64,000 nt of DNA from Bretschneidera sinensis (lineage: Eukaryota; Streptophyta; Magnoliopsida; Brassicales; Akaniaceae). The stretch covers positions 140,271,328 to 140,335,327 of the forward strand of contig CM043700.1 of assembly GCA_023935145.1 (NCBI GenBank). The letters run 5' to 3'. Within the stretch, counting starts at the first letter, position 1, and every line of letters starts with the position of its first letter. The notes under the pieces were generated by a model. That model saw only the letters and a list, made by a program, of their open reading frames with translations, was not told the DNA's origin and made no database searches. The position numbers and the translations under genes were made by a program. Shown here piece by piece: positions 24,684-36,900 of the stretch.

Positions 24684-25106
24684 CGGTTGCTTAGGTTATT
24701 CTCTCGCTTGTAATTTTTCTCGGTTTCGTGTTTCGGCGTGTTTTGTGCTGTTCTCGGTGAACCCGACATGAAAGTTTTTTTGTTGTTTTTCGGTCTTCTC
24801 TTTCTGGGTTGGTGTTGTCGGCACCTCCTATTTTCGGTTTGAGCAGTTTCGGCATTCATGACATCCTCTGTTTTCAGAGAGGTGTTTTGTGGCTTTGGGT
24901 TTCAGATTTCTCGGTGTTTTTTTTGTTTTTAGATCTTTTTGGCGGTTTGTTTTTTTCTGCTTTGGGTGGTTTTGGCCTTTTTTTTTGATCTGGATATTTT
25001 TTTGGCGTCTCTTATTTTTTCGGCAGCAGATTCTTCTCTCCTTTGATTCTGGTTCCTTCATTTATTTTGAAATTTTTTGCTTTGTCTCGAGTTGCACTTA
25101 TTTGCA

Positions 25107-28100
25107 ATGGACTCTGCACCTGTGTGTGTTAAATTTACGGGCAAAAATTACTCTACCTGGGTCTTTCAGTTTGAAATTTTCCTCAAGGAAAAAGAACTTT
25201 GGGGCCATATCGATGGCATAGATGTCGCACAAACATCCAATACAGACCAATCGAAGGATGTCGGGTCTTCTTCTTCTTGGATTGTGCTTGATGCTCGGAT
25301 CATGTCTTGGCTTCTTGGTTCGGTGGAGCCACGTATTGTCACCAACTTGCGTACTCATCGCTCTGCTCAATCCATGTGGACTTATCTGAAGAAGGTTTAT
25401 GATCAAGATAATGATGCTCATCGTTTTCAGTTAGAGCATGTGATTGCCACCTTTCAACATGGCAGTCTTTCCATCCAAGACTATTACTCGGCTTTTCTGA
25501 TTCTTTGGACTGACTATACTGATCTTGTTACAGCGGCTGTTCCTGTTGTCACTCTTTCGATTATTTAGTAACTCCATGAGACTAGATGGCGTGATCAATT
25601 TCTTATGAAACTACGCTCGGAATATGAATCTATTCGCTCATTTCTGCTGAATAGATCTCCTGTTCCTTCTCTTGATGTTTGTTTTGGTGAGTTACTTCGT
25701 GAAGAACGTCTTAGTACTCAAGCTACTCTGGGGCAATCTTATGATAGTCCAGGAACTGTGGCTTATGCTGCCCAAGGATGCGGACCGCCTATGCATTATA
25801 AAAACTTGCAGTGTTTTTGCTGAAAGGAATATGGGCATATTGCTGCCAATTTTCCCAAGAAATACTGCTCTTATTGTAAGAAGAAGGGTCACATCATCAA
25901 AGAATGTCGTCTCCGCCCACAGAATTGTCAGGCTCAAGCATTTCAGACTTCTGTTATTGTACCCTCTGTAGCTCCTGGCTCTTCTTCAGGTGCCTCCCCA
26001 GTTCCGGCACCTCCTGCAGCGAATTACTGCACACCCGAAATGGTGCAACAGATGCTAATTTCAGCATTATCTGCAATGGGGTTTCAAGGTAAAAATTTTA
26101 CCGAACTCTGGTACATAGACTCGGGGGCCTCTAATCACATGACGAATACTCCCACCGCTCTGTGTCATGTTCGGCCCTATGTTGGTCCATCTGCCATTCA
26201 GACTGCCAATGGAAGTTCTTTACCAATCGCTGCTGTCGGAGATGCCTCTTCTAAATTCACTGATGTGTTTCTTGCTCCTTAACTTTCCACGAATCTTATT
26301 TCTGTTGGTCAATTAGTTGATAACAATTGTACTATTAACTTTTCTGGTGATGGTTATGTTGTACAGGACCAGAGAGCTGATCGCGAAGGGGCCTAAAGTG
26401 GGGCACTTGTTTCCACTATTTTTATCTGTTCCAGCAATTTCTCCAGTTTCGTCTATTAAGTCTTTTGCTTGCAATAATGTTCCAAATCTGAGTATGGTGT
26501 GACATCGTTGTTTAGGCCATTCCAATACTCAAATCTTATCTCATGTAGTGCACTATGGTTTTCTTGATAATGAAGAACGTTCTTCTTTATCTCTTAAGTG
26601 TGATTCTTGCAAACTTGGTAAAAACAAAATTCTTCCCCTTCTTTTACATGCTAGTAGAGCTTCTCACTGCTTTGATCTTATCCATAGTGATGTTTAGGGA
26701 CCTTTCCCCGTTAGTTCACATGAAAAATTTAAATATTATGTGACTTTCATTGATGATTATAGCAGATTCACTTGGGTTTATTTTCTTCGCTCTAAATCTG
26801 AGGTTTTTCGTACTTTCACTAATTTATTAGTGTATGTTGACAATCAATTTTCTGCGACTATTAAGACATTACGCACAGATTCTGGTGGTGAATATTTGTC
26901 TACTGAGTTTTAGGCATTCTTGGCTTCTAAAGGTATTATTCATCAACGTTCATGTCCTGCTACTCCCCAACAAAATGGAATAGCCGAATGCAAAAATTGT
27001 CATTTTCTTGATGTGGTACGTACTCTCTTGTTAGAATCATCTGTTCCATCCATGTTCTGGGTTGAGGCTTTGAAAACTACTACTCACTTGATTAATCGTT
27101 TACCTTCCCAAATCTTACACATGAAGTCTCCCTATTTCCGCTTGTTTGCTAAACAATCTAGTCATGATAATCTCTGTATCTTTGGTCGTGTATGTTTTGT
27201 CCATTTACCTCCCCATGAGCGACATAAATTATCTGCTCAATCTGTTAGATGTGCATTCTTGGGATATAATGTGTGTCAAAAGGGATTTGTTTGTTATGAT
27301 CCTACCTTACATTGTACACGCATTTCTAGGAATGTTATTTTCTTTGAAAATCAACATTTCTTTCCTGTGTCCTCTGAGCTTTTTTCTTCTACTGTGGTCC
27401 TCCCCTCCTTTGAGCAACAATTTTCAGATCTTCATCAAGTTAGCTCTCGCTTTAAACCAGGTATTGTGTGTACGAGATGCTCCTGCCCACAGTCTCTTCC
27501 GATGGCTCAACTGATATCTGATCCTACCATGCTCCAGTCGGTTGCAGCACCTTCAGAACACTTGGTACGTCGCTCTTCTCGAATGTCTTTACCTTCGCAT
27601 AGGTATGGGTGGTTTGCTTCTGCTCTTACTGTTGCATTGTCCAATTTTGATATTCCCGCATGCTACTCACATGCTGTCAAGCATGATTGTTGGCGACAAG
27701 CTATGCATGAAGAAATTGCTGCTTTAGAGGCCAATCACACCTGGGACATTGCACCTTGTCCTTCCACTATAGTCCTCCTGGGTTGCAAATGGGTTTACTC
27801 CGTCAAGTTTCGATCTGATGGAAGTTTGGATCGTTATAAAGCTCGACTTGTTGCACTTGGAAATAATCAGGAATATGGTGTTAATTATGAAGAAACCTTT
27901 GCTCCTGTGGCTAAGATGATCATTGTTCGTACGATTCTAGCTCTTGCTGCTTCCAATGATTGGCCACTACATCAGATGGATGTCAAGAATGCTTTTCTTC
28001 ATGGGGATCTTAAAGAGTGTATTTATATGAAGCCACCCCCGAGATTGTTTCTTTCTCCAAACTCACATGTGTGTAAGCTTCGTCGCTCCTTTTATGGTCT

Positions 28101-29186
28101 CAAACAAGCTCCAAGGGCCTTGTTTGATAAATTTCGAACTAATTTATTACAATTCTCATTCAAGCAGAGCAAGTATGACACTTCCTTGTTTCTTCGAAAA
28201 TCAGATATGGGTATTGTTGTTCTTTTAGTTTATGTTGATGATATTGTGATTACTGGTTCCGATTCTGTTTTACTGGCCAGCTCAAGACCCATCTCTCTGA
28301 GTCCTTTCATATGAAATATCTTGGGTCTCTTACATATTTTCTTGGTCTTAAGGTGCATTGTAGTCCGTCTGGTATTTCACTCAATCAACATAAGTATGCT
28401 AGTGACCTGGTGGCTACAGCTGGCCTACAGGAGGCCACTTCTGTTGATACTCCAATGGAATTGAATGTTAAGCTTCGCAAAGAGGAGGGTGATTTACTTG
28501 TTGATCCTAGTTTATACCGAAAGTTGGTGGGCAGTCTTGTCTACCTCACCATTACTAGAACGAACATTTCCTTTGTAGTACAACAAGTCAGCCACTTTCT
28601 TTAGACCCCTCGTCACCTTCATTTGGTTGCTGTCCGTAGGATCATATGCTATGTTCGGGGCACTTCTGCCCGTGGCTTATTCTTTCCTGCAGGCAATTCT
28701 CCTCGACTTACTGCTTATAGCGACGCTGATTGGGCTGGTTGTGCTGATGCACGTCGCTCCATTACTGGTTGGTGTGTGCTCTTAGGTGATGCATTGATCT
28801 CATGGAGGAGTAAGAAGCAAGACAGGGTATCTAAGTCATCTACAGAATCTGAGTATTGGGCGATGTCTCTTGCTTGTTTCGAAATTATTTGGCTTCGAGG
28901 TTTGCTTGCTGAGCTAGATTTTTCTGAAACTGATCCTACACCTCTACATGCTGATAATACAAATGCTATTCAGATTACGGCCAATCCTGTCTATCATGAG
29001 CGCACGAAGCATATTGAAGTCGACTGCCACTCTATCCGTGAAGCATTTGAAGCTTGTGTTATCACTCTTCCACATGTTTCCAGTGAACTACAAATTGCTG
29101 ATATCTTCACCAAAGTGCTCACTCGCCATCGACATTGCTTCTTAAGCGGCAAATTGATGCTTGTTGATCAACCTGCATCAATTTGA
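25107..29186 (+). pseudogene. Copia 1 gag-pol, interrupted
   Basis: Order: gag (from MDSAPVCVKFTGKNYSTW), zinc knuckle (CFC-stop-KEYGHIAANF near 25815), protease (LWYIDSGASNHM near 26110), GAG-pre-integrase (HRC-x-GHS), integrase (LRTDSGGEYL near 26870), reverse transcriptase (WVYSVKFRSDGSLDRYKARL, YVDDIVITG at 28231), and RNase H (YSDADWAG, KSSTESEY, ADIFTK). Stops include TAG-TAA at 25566-25571, TGA near 25820, TAA near 26281, TGA at 26500, TAG at 26695, TAG at 26911 and TAG at 28602, plus a shift near 28300. Most stops replace Trp or Gln codons by a single transition. Confidence 0.9.
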
Positions 29187-29193
29187 GGGGGGT

Positions 29194-29495
29194 TGTCAAT
29201 GGATGGCAAAGTCCATCTTCTTTCCTTAAATTAGGGTCACTAACTACTCCACTTCACCCACACTTGCCATATATTCATCATTGTTTTAAGGCTTACTTTA
29301 GGCCATGTTTCCTTCCTTGTTTTAAGGATTACTTTAGGCCATGTTTCCTTCATTGTTTTAAGGAATTCCTTTTTCCTTTAACAAGCTATATATACTCTTA
29401 ATTGTATTCTCAATAACAAGAACTTAAGTAAGCATTTTTATAATCTCTTTGCTCTATTCAATTCTCACATCTCTTTACTCTCTTAAATTCTAACA
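29194..29495 (+). repeat. Right LTR of Copia 1
   Basis: 302 bases matching the left LTR. It ends TTCTAACA and is followed at once by the GTAAC target duplication. Confidence 0.95.
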
Positions 29496-30162
29496 GTAAC
29501 AAGGTAGAAGGGGATGTACCTGTTTTGTTTTGTTTTTTTTAAATTTTTTTAGAGGTTTCTTGGTTCTTATAAATTTGGCTTCTATCTGTTTGTCCTACCA
29601 TCATTTTTTTGGTTTCACTCTACAGCTATAGAGGAAACTCAATTCCATGTTGCATCCTCCAATGGTTTGGTGCCGGTGGGTCCTTCCTACAATGTCGATT
29701 CTGTTCAAGTGGAAGGCTATTATACACCGCTCAAGGCTAGAAGAGAAGGCGGGCATGAGATTATTGATAGCTACGGAATGGTAGCTGAATTTGGGGTATG
29801 CAGCATATGCTTATGGTTTGAAAAATGGAATTTCAAATTTTGGAATAGTTTCAATTGCAAAGCAAGTTATATTTGGGTCTGGATGGTCAAGGAACAGTTA
29901 ATGATACTGATGATCGAATATCTTAATATTGTAAAATATATGAATATTCTCAAAGCTAATTTACATTTTGTATTGTTTTGTTAGTGTGTGCATGCACGTG
30001 TTCACATATGAATTCATATCGGCTATCCTTAATTTGATGCCTATGCTTAACCATCTAACTCAGCTCCTTGAAAAAATTAGTTCTAAATTCAGTTTTTTGT
30101 CTATATTTTGTTGGCATTTGAATCCAAATTTGATTTAGAGTTTGAACATCTAGATAATGTTA

Positions 30163-30453
30163 GGGCCTGAGAAGTTGTGGAAAACATTTTCTATTCTCTA
30201 TCTCTATTTTCCATAACAAAATTTACACATTCTTAACAAAATTTGCAAAAACAAGACTTCTTTGTTTTCTATCTTTTCAACATATTATTGGAAAAGATGA
30301 GACAAAAAAATTGTTGTTTTCCAAATTATTTTGAAAAGATGAAAAACAAAGAAGTGTTGTTTTCCAAAGCATGTTAAGAATGTGCAAATTGTTGCGTAAA
30401 TATTAGGGAAAATGGACAAAAAAATGAAAAATGTTTCTACAACTAAACAGGCC
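30163..30453. mobile_element. MITE with TTA target duplication (PIF/Harbinger-like)
   Basis: A 291-bp element in intron 8 of copy A. Ends are GGGCCTGAGAAGTTGTGG and the complement of a right end reading GGGCCTGTTTAGTTGTAG. Both sides are flanked by TTA (30160-30162 and 30454-30456). The interior also pairs with itself (CTTCTTTGTTTTCTATCTTTTC against AAAAGATGAAAAACAAAGAAG), so the whole unit can fold into a long hairpin. The TIR type and TTA duplication fit Tourist-like PIF/Harbinger MITEs. Confidence 0.8.
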
Positions 30454-31667
30454 CTTAGATTGTATAAATGTTTTAAGATTTATCTTCTATACTACATTGT
30501 GACATGGAATTTTAATTTTAATTATTGTGAGACAAGACAATTATTGGTCTAATTTTTTGAGAGACCAATTTAGATTGGACCTTTAAAATTATGGAATTAT
30601 TTTTGGTTAAAAACATCAGACTGGGTAAACCAAGGCATGCTACTCATTCAGAATTTAAGTTTGAAGCTGTAGGAATGACACAAAGTTGTGGACTTTGTTT
30701 GGCTAAAAATTATTCCATACCTTGTATTTTGGATTACTTACCAGTGTACTGAGTGTTGTTTCCTGGACAGCAGCAGAATGGGTGTATTCCTCTGGTTGAA
30801 TGTTTTTGATACCATACAAAGTCAGATACACACACACCCCCGTCTCTCTATCCATGTGGTTAGCTTTAGATCAGTGCAATTTAAAGTAATTGGGGTCTCC
30901 TTATTTGGAGGCCTTTGGTATCTTTGAAGTTTAACATTTATTTTTGCGTTAAAGATAATGAATGAAAGCATTATGATTATACTGCAATATTGCTTCTTGT
31001 ATCTATTGGAACTAAAAATCATAATTTATCCATATTTGATGGGAGTTCAACTTCTATTAATATTCTTATTGAACTCCTTGCTCTTTTGAGTTGGGGAATG
31101 CTCTGTCTTTGGCAGGTGGGATATGGTTTGTATATTGGGGTTTCAAGAGGAGAATGCTCTATTGGATCAGAGAAATCAAGAATGGCAACAACCTTGGTGT
31201 TCTATTATCTTACTGGGTAAGAAATAAAATTTATTTATTTTTACTTTATACACTATTTTGTTCAATTTGTATTGAAGTTTGGGACATTCACTATGGAATT
31301 AAAGTGAACTAGGGACCTTCATTCTCTTTTGAATAGATCCATGTAATCTATGTTGTTAGAAAAGCTACTATAATCATTATTTTTTCTTCATATAGATAAG
31401 AAAAGTAGAAATTTCTGGGGAATCTGAAGCTATGCACAAAGAGTCTTGTGGAGCATAAAATTGCATAAAATTTTATTTTCATTATTTTTGAAAGGCCAGT
31501 CATGCTGTCATACTTTAAGCGCTTCAACTTGAATTATAATTCAAGTTTTAAGCTCTTAAATTATTTCTTTTTACTGATAAAAAAGAAATTTGAATTATTT
31601 TTTGATGTCAAGAGCCTGAGGATTCTGTGCCAGATTTTAAAAAAATGAAAGAAGAAACCTTATAGCC

Positions 31668-32659
31668 CGTTTGGTTTGCGGACAAAATTTATGTGGGATT
31701 GGACAAAAATATTAGTGGGCTTGAATAGAGGTGATAATCTGGTGGGTCAGGTCGGGTCATTTAAGGTCTCGAGTCATTTGGGTTGTGGGTCGTTCGGGTC
31801 TCTAGTCCTTTCGGGTCATCTCAGGTTTCTAACGGGTTCATATTGACCCATCAGGATGCCTCACTTTTTTCCGTGAGGTGGGATTGAGCTAGGATCACTG
31901 TTGTCCAATGTTTGGTTCACGGATTGGAATAAACAATCCGACCTGATACTAATGTTTGGTTCATTGAATTACAAGGCGAATTAGGATTGATTAAGCGAGA
32001 AATTATTGAAATGCCCTTGCATATATATAGGTAAAAAATTGTTAAAAAAATCACACTGATAATAATTAATCAATTGACAAAAAATTGAAAAAAAATAGTT
32101 GAAATATTCTTTTAAACTATATATCCTTAAAACTAAACTTTTAATTATATATTTTGAAATTAAATTTTGAATTATAAATTTTAATTCTGAAACCTATTCT
32201 TTAAATAAGTTGAAAAAAATAGGTTGAAATTGATCAAAGAAAAAAAAGGTAAAGAAGCATATCTGAGGACCTTAACAACACACCGAAATCGGATTTCATT
32301 TTCGTGCCATATGTGCGTAGACTTTACTAAAGAGAGATGAACAATGAGAGAGAGAGGAGAGATGGACAGTGAAATCACGGAGAGGAGAGAAGTCAAAATT
32401 TTGGTTATGGAGTATTTTTGGATTCAGAATTATATTAAAATATGAAGGGTAAAAGAGTCCCCAAAATAAAAAAACTAATCCCACCATGTGATACAAATTT
32501 TGGCCCATCCACCTTGGTGGGACAATTTAATTGTATGAGAGGCTGAGTGGGATTAACTTAGTCTGCTCTCTTGGGTGAACCAAACATGGAATGTGGCACA
32601 AACGCGGGATTACTTTTGTGCCATCCCACTTAATCACCTTTCTGTCCTTGAAACAAACG
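31668..32659. mobile_element. Possible composite MITE with nested inverted ends
   Basis: In intron 9 of copy A. The outer left end CGTTTGGTTTGCGGACAAA pairs imperfectly with the right end, whose complement reads CGTTTGTTTCAAGGACAGA. An inner pair, CCAATGTTTGGTTCAC at 31905 and the complement CCATGTTTGGTTCACC at about 32574-32589, suggests a second element inside. Another TGTTTGGTTCA copy lies at about 31952. A GGGTC-rich stretch lies at 31740-31860. No clear target duplication was found. Confidence 0.45.
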
Positions 32660-33580
32660 TCCTGTAACTCCTGTTACGGATTTGCCTTCAAGTAAGAGCC
32701 AACTGCAGAATTTCAAACAATTGCTATGCAAGGTTCACCACATTAGGATACATGCATAATCCAGGTAAAGAACTTGCACTAATCAAATGTCTCATACTGT
32801 CATACATATAAGGAGAAGATTTTAACTGACATCCGGTGATCTGTCCTTTACATCCCACTGGCATTCACAAATATGTGCTTAAGCACTTTTCTAATTGAGG
32901 GTTGAAAATGATCAGGAAAACACATCTAAATGTTTGTGTTTCTGCAGATAACTGCATTTGTAACTTTTAGTGCTTGTTACATGTATTGATTTAATATGGA
33001 TAAGCTGGAATTTTTTAATGTGTTCTTACGCTTCTTGCTGTTATTTCAATTTCTTTTTCGCTTATCAATTTGAATCTATAGAGGCCCAAGGGGGAATGAA
33101 AATAAAAGATGTGCTATGGATTTCAGTGTTACTTCTTATGATCAAGGCTACCTGAGAGTTTTCGGTTATGGTATCAGAAGTGGTGATTCCTTTTGCTTCT
33201 ACTACATGGATCCAGGTGCTGCATTATCTTCTTTTGGCCATGTATCTAAAACCCTCAAATGTTTGGAACATGAGTGGAGTTGTGGAAAGAGCTATCCCGC
33301 AAGGGATAATGCTCCTAGTGGTGATCAGAGGAAAGCCTAAGGTGGTATTATCTTCCCCTCCTATTCTCGCCACAAAATTTTTGGTCCCCTAATGCTAATC
33401 TCTCTCCTTTCTTGAAGAACTTTGCTGGTGGTCTGGTGGTCTCTCTCCTTTCATGAGAAATTTGGATATGGTTCTTTTAGCTTAAGGAGACAAGTCGGAA
33501 GTCAAGAACAGTGCAGTGCTTATCTTTCGTTCTTTGGCACCATTTATCGAGTGATGTCATATGCCTCTGCATTTCCATAG

Positions 33581-33999
33581 CAATTATATATTGTTTATGT
33601 TTTCTTCTTGAAGATTTTTGGTTTTTCTTGAACATTACTCATGAAAATTTTCTCCAGAAAATAGATGGAGGATTGAATTGTCATATTATCATTGAAAAGG
33701 ATTATACTCGGAGAGCTTGCAAGAAGTTGGTACTTTTCTTAGCCCAGCTAGAGTAACTCCTAACCATTTGACATGCCTCCTTTGATCAACGTGATCAGAA
33801 TCTCACGAATATTTCTTGATGAAGTAATTTTACTGTTGTTAGTATGATCTTGAAGCTTTCAATTTTTTATATTTATTTTTCTTTCATTGTTTCTTTTTTG
33901 CAGGTGGGTTGTGTAACTTATCTTGCATGGAATTGGTTTATATGGTAAGTTACATTTGACGCCCTTGAGATTTACATTTGGTTTCATTTTCATGGTTAA
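33581..33999. other. Flank between copy A and Copia 2, exon-like pieces
   Basis: No gene recognised. The open stretch 33660-33756 (after CTCCAG, ending TAG-AGTAA) and a 40-base piece at about 33904-33943 between TTTTGCAG and GTAAGT look exon-like, but the translations match nothing I know. Confidence 0.3.
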
Positions 34000-36900
34000 T
34001 GCAAATGTATATATTTTTTAAATGTAAATAATATTAGGAAGTCCTAGTTCTAATGTAAATAGGAAACTCCTATGTACATACACTGTAAATATGAGCTTCT
34101 CCCACTACAACATTATGCAGTAGTAAGCATAAACCCTAATTTCTCTTTTAGTTTCTTCATAACATTGCTCTTCTTCTCTAAACCCTAAAAACTATGGAAA
34201 ACACTACTTACATGTCTTCTTCTTCTTCCCTAGCACCCGCGACCACACCATCTCCCCTCATAGCTGCAACCTCCTACCCCACGCTTCCCTACACACAGCC
34301 TCTACCTACCCCGGCCACTCTTCCCTCATCCTCTCCTATCTACTCATCAACCACTCCTTCAACCAGCAAACCTAACTTCCCTCAACTCCCATTAATCTTG
34401 GCACCTAGTATTACCCACCTAGTTAGTATCAAACTGGATAATTCCAACTATATCCTTTGGTGTTCACAGTTTCTTCCCGTACTTGTTTGTTATGATCTTC
34501 TTGGATATGTTGATGGTTCTTTTCTGTGTCCCTCTCAATTTACCTTTACCAATGATGGTCATACCATGCTGAATCGTGCCTATCACACCTGGATTCGTAC
34601 TGATCAGTGTCTTCGCTTATGGATTAATGCTACCCTCACCTCTGACATCTTGCAAGATGTCCATGATCTCCGTACTTCACGGGATGTTTGGATTTCTCGG
34701 GAACAACGATACCTCGATCAGTCTAATGCCAATGAATTTGACCTTTGTATGAAGCTTCACAAACATACCAAAGATGGCAAGCCTATGTAACAATACCTCT
34801 GCGACTTTAAAGCTATAGCTGATACCTTTGCTGCCATCAACTCACCACTTTCCACCAAAAACCTCATCTCTTATGCATTAGCAGGTCTGCTTTCAGAGTA
34901 TGAGAGCTTCATCACCATAGTCACCAACAACAACATCAACCTCACCTTTGATAGTTTGTGTACCAAGCTGAACAACGACTGAAACATCTTCGGGTCACTT
35001 CTCAGTCTTTTGACCCTCTTACGGCCCTTGTCGCCACCACCACTTTTGGTGCTTCTTGTGATCGTGGCAGTGGTCGCTCAGGCTATCAGTGCTGTGGATG
35101 CAATATTGGTTGTGGTGACTACACTTAGTACGGTTCCGATACTGATCACTCCTCTATTTATTCTCCTATATTTAATATGGTTCTTCCTCTTAGAATCGTG
35201 AAGGTCTGTTGGGATCACCACACCATGTCAGATTTGTCATACCATAGGTCACCTTGCCCTCAATCCTCTCATGAATTACCCAAATCATTTGCTACTATGA
35301 CCCTTGGTGAGTCTAATGCCACCCAGTGGTACCTTGATACGGTCACCTCAGCTCATATGACTCTTCAGTCAAGTAGACTTACTAACTTTACACCTTATTT
35401 TGGTAAAACTAAAATTTTGATTGGTAATGGATAATTGCTTGATATTAATGATGTTGGTTCTACTTTTTTACGCACCTCCACAATACCTTTTCGCCTTAAC
35501 AATGCTTCGCATGTTCCTCAGTTATCTCACAACTTACTTTCTGTTAAATGTTTATGTTTTGATAATAACCGTATTGCTAACTTTGATGACTCTTATGTTG
35601 TTATTACGGACAAGAGTACAGAGAAAACTCTTATCAAATATGGTAATCTATACCCTCTTCCTCCAAATTCGATCACCAACTCTCCCTTGCTGCTGGTCTT
35701 TTGTTAAGTCTCTGGTGATGTCTGGCATTGTAGGCTTGGTCATTTAGGTCCTCGTGTATTATCTATTTTACAAACTCAAAAGAATATTTCTGTCTTCTAA
35801 TTATTCTAGTTTTTGTTTTGAGTGTCAATTATGCAAGTCTAAACATTTACCTTTTGATTCTGTTGAACATTTTATTGCACAATCATTAGCTTTAATACAC
35901 CTTGATGTTTGGTAATCTCCTATTTTATCAAATTTAGATTATTGTTATTATGTTATTTTTGTGCATGATTTTTCTTGTTATTCTTGGATTTTTCCTATGC
36001 GTAAAAAATCTGAAGTTTTTCAATACTTTTGTAACTTTAAAGCTCTTGTTGAAAATCAGTTTTCCACCAAAATAATTTTTTTTTCAAAGTGATGGTGTAA
36101 AGAATTTGATCAAACGCCTTTTAAACAATTTCTTGCTCACCATAGTATTGCATTTTGTACGTCTTTTCCGGACACCCCTCAACTGAGTGTAAGCATCGAC
36201 ACCTTAGCGAAATGGCACGTATCCTCTTAATTCACTCCTCTATTCCAGAGTCATTTTGGGTTGATGCTACTTCATTGTACATCATCAATCGTCTTCCTAC
36301 TCATATTTTGCAAAATCAAGCCCCTTGATACCAAACTGTTTTCGAAAACTAATGATTACTCCACCTTTCGCATTTTCGGGTGTGCTTGTTATCCTAACCT
36401 CATCACTACCAATGCTCCTCACAAACTGGCCCCTAGATCCAAACAATATGTATTTCTAGGCTATGCTCAAAATTACAAAGGCGATAGATGTCTTGATCCT
36501 ATCACTGGTCGTGTCTATACCTGTCGTTATGTTGTTTTTCACGAACTTTCATTTCCATATCCTATTCTTCCTAAACCTGTCCTCTCCACTCCAGTTACCC
36601 AACCTCTCACTCCTCTACTTAGCACTACGAAACCTATCACTCCTCTACTTCGATCCCTATGTCTCACAACAACCCCGGGTCTAGTCTCCCTGTTCCTCGT
36701 CTCTTTTCCCCACCACCACCTTCGGCCTCATCCCCAAGGACTCCTCCTTCCTCACCCGCACCTACCACCTCTTCTCCATCACCAGCGGCAACTCCTCCCT
36801 TGCCCGCCTCCTGTCCTTCCCTCTCTTGACACTGTTGCTCCCTCTACCTCTACTATTCCTCCCTTGTCTACCATCGCCTTGTGTCATCCCATGATAACTC

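Larger units (their letters stand above)
24374..29495 (+). mobile_element. Copia 1: complete Ty1/copia element, coding broken
   Basis: 5122-bp element with LTRs at 24374-24671 and 29194-29495, primer site, gag-pol remnants and a polypurine tract (GAGGGGGGT just before 29194). It sits in intron 7 of F-box/FIST copy A in the same orientation. The structure is complete and the target duplication perfect, but the reading frame has about eight stops and at least one shift, so it is not autonomous. Confidence 0.95.
21732..33580 (+). pseudogene. F-box/FIST gene copy A, decayed
   Basis: Oldest-looking member of the cluster. By comparison with copy B, recognisable exons are 1 (21732-21908, F-box starting MAISFGELGDDVAQ), 4 (22191-22322), 5 (22446-22547), 6 (22644-22683), 7 (23654-23805), 8 (29626-29795), 9 (31116-31216) and 10 (33082 to about 33580). 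Exons 2 and 3 are missing: only 282 bases separate exons 1 and 4. Exon 4 has an in-frame TAA at 22287 where relatives have Lys (GLKVD). Exon 7 is one base out of phase, and exon 10 meets TAA at 33338 before shifted pieces end in IYRVMSYA. The GT and AG at retained exon edges are preserved. Intron 7 holds a Copia element; introns 8 and 9 hold MITE-like elements. Confidence 0.85.

Noticed and set aside
24677..25221. Lys-rich (-) and Phe/Trp-rich (+) frames near the start of Copia 1.
   Set aside because: They arise from the T-rich leader between primer site and gag; neither shows a Copia or host domain.
35010..36684. Several hydrophobic frames suggesting membrane proteins.
   Set aside because: They are off-frame readings of the decayed Copia 2 pol.
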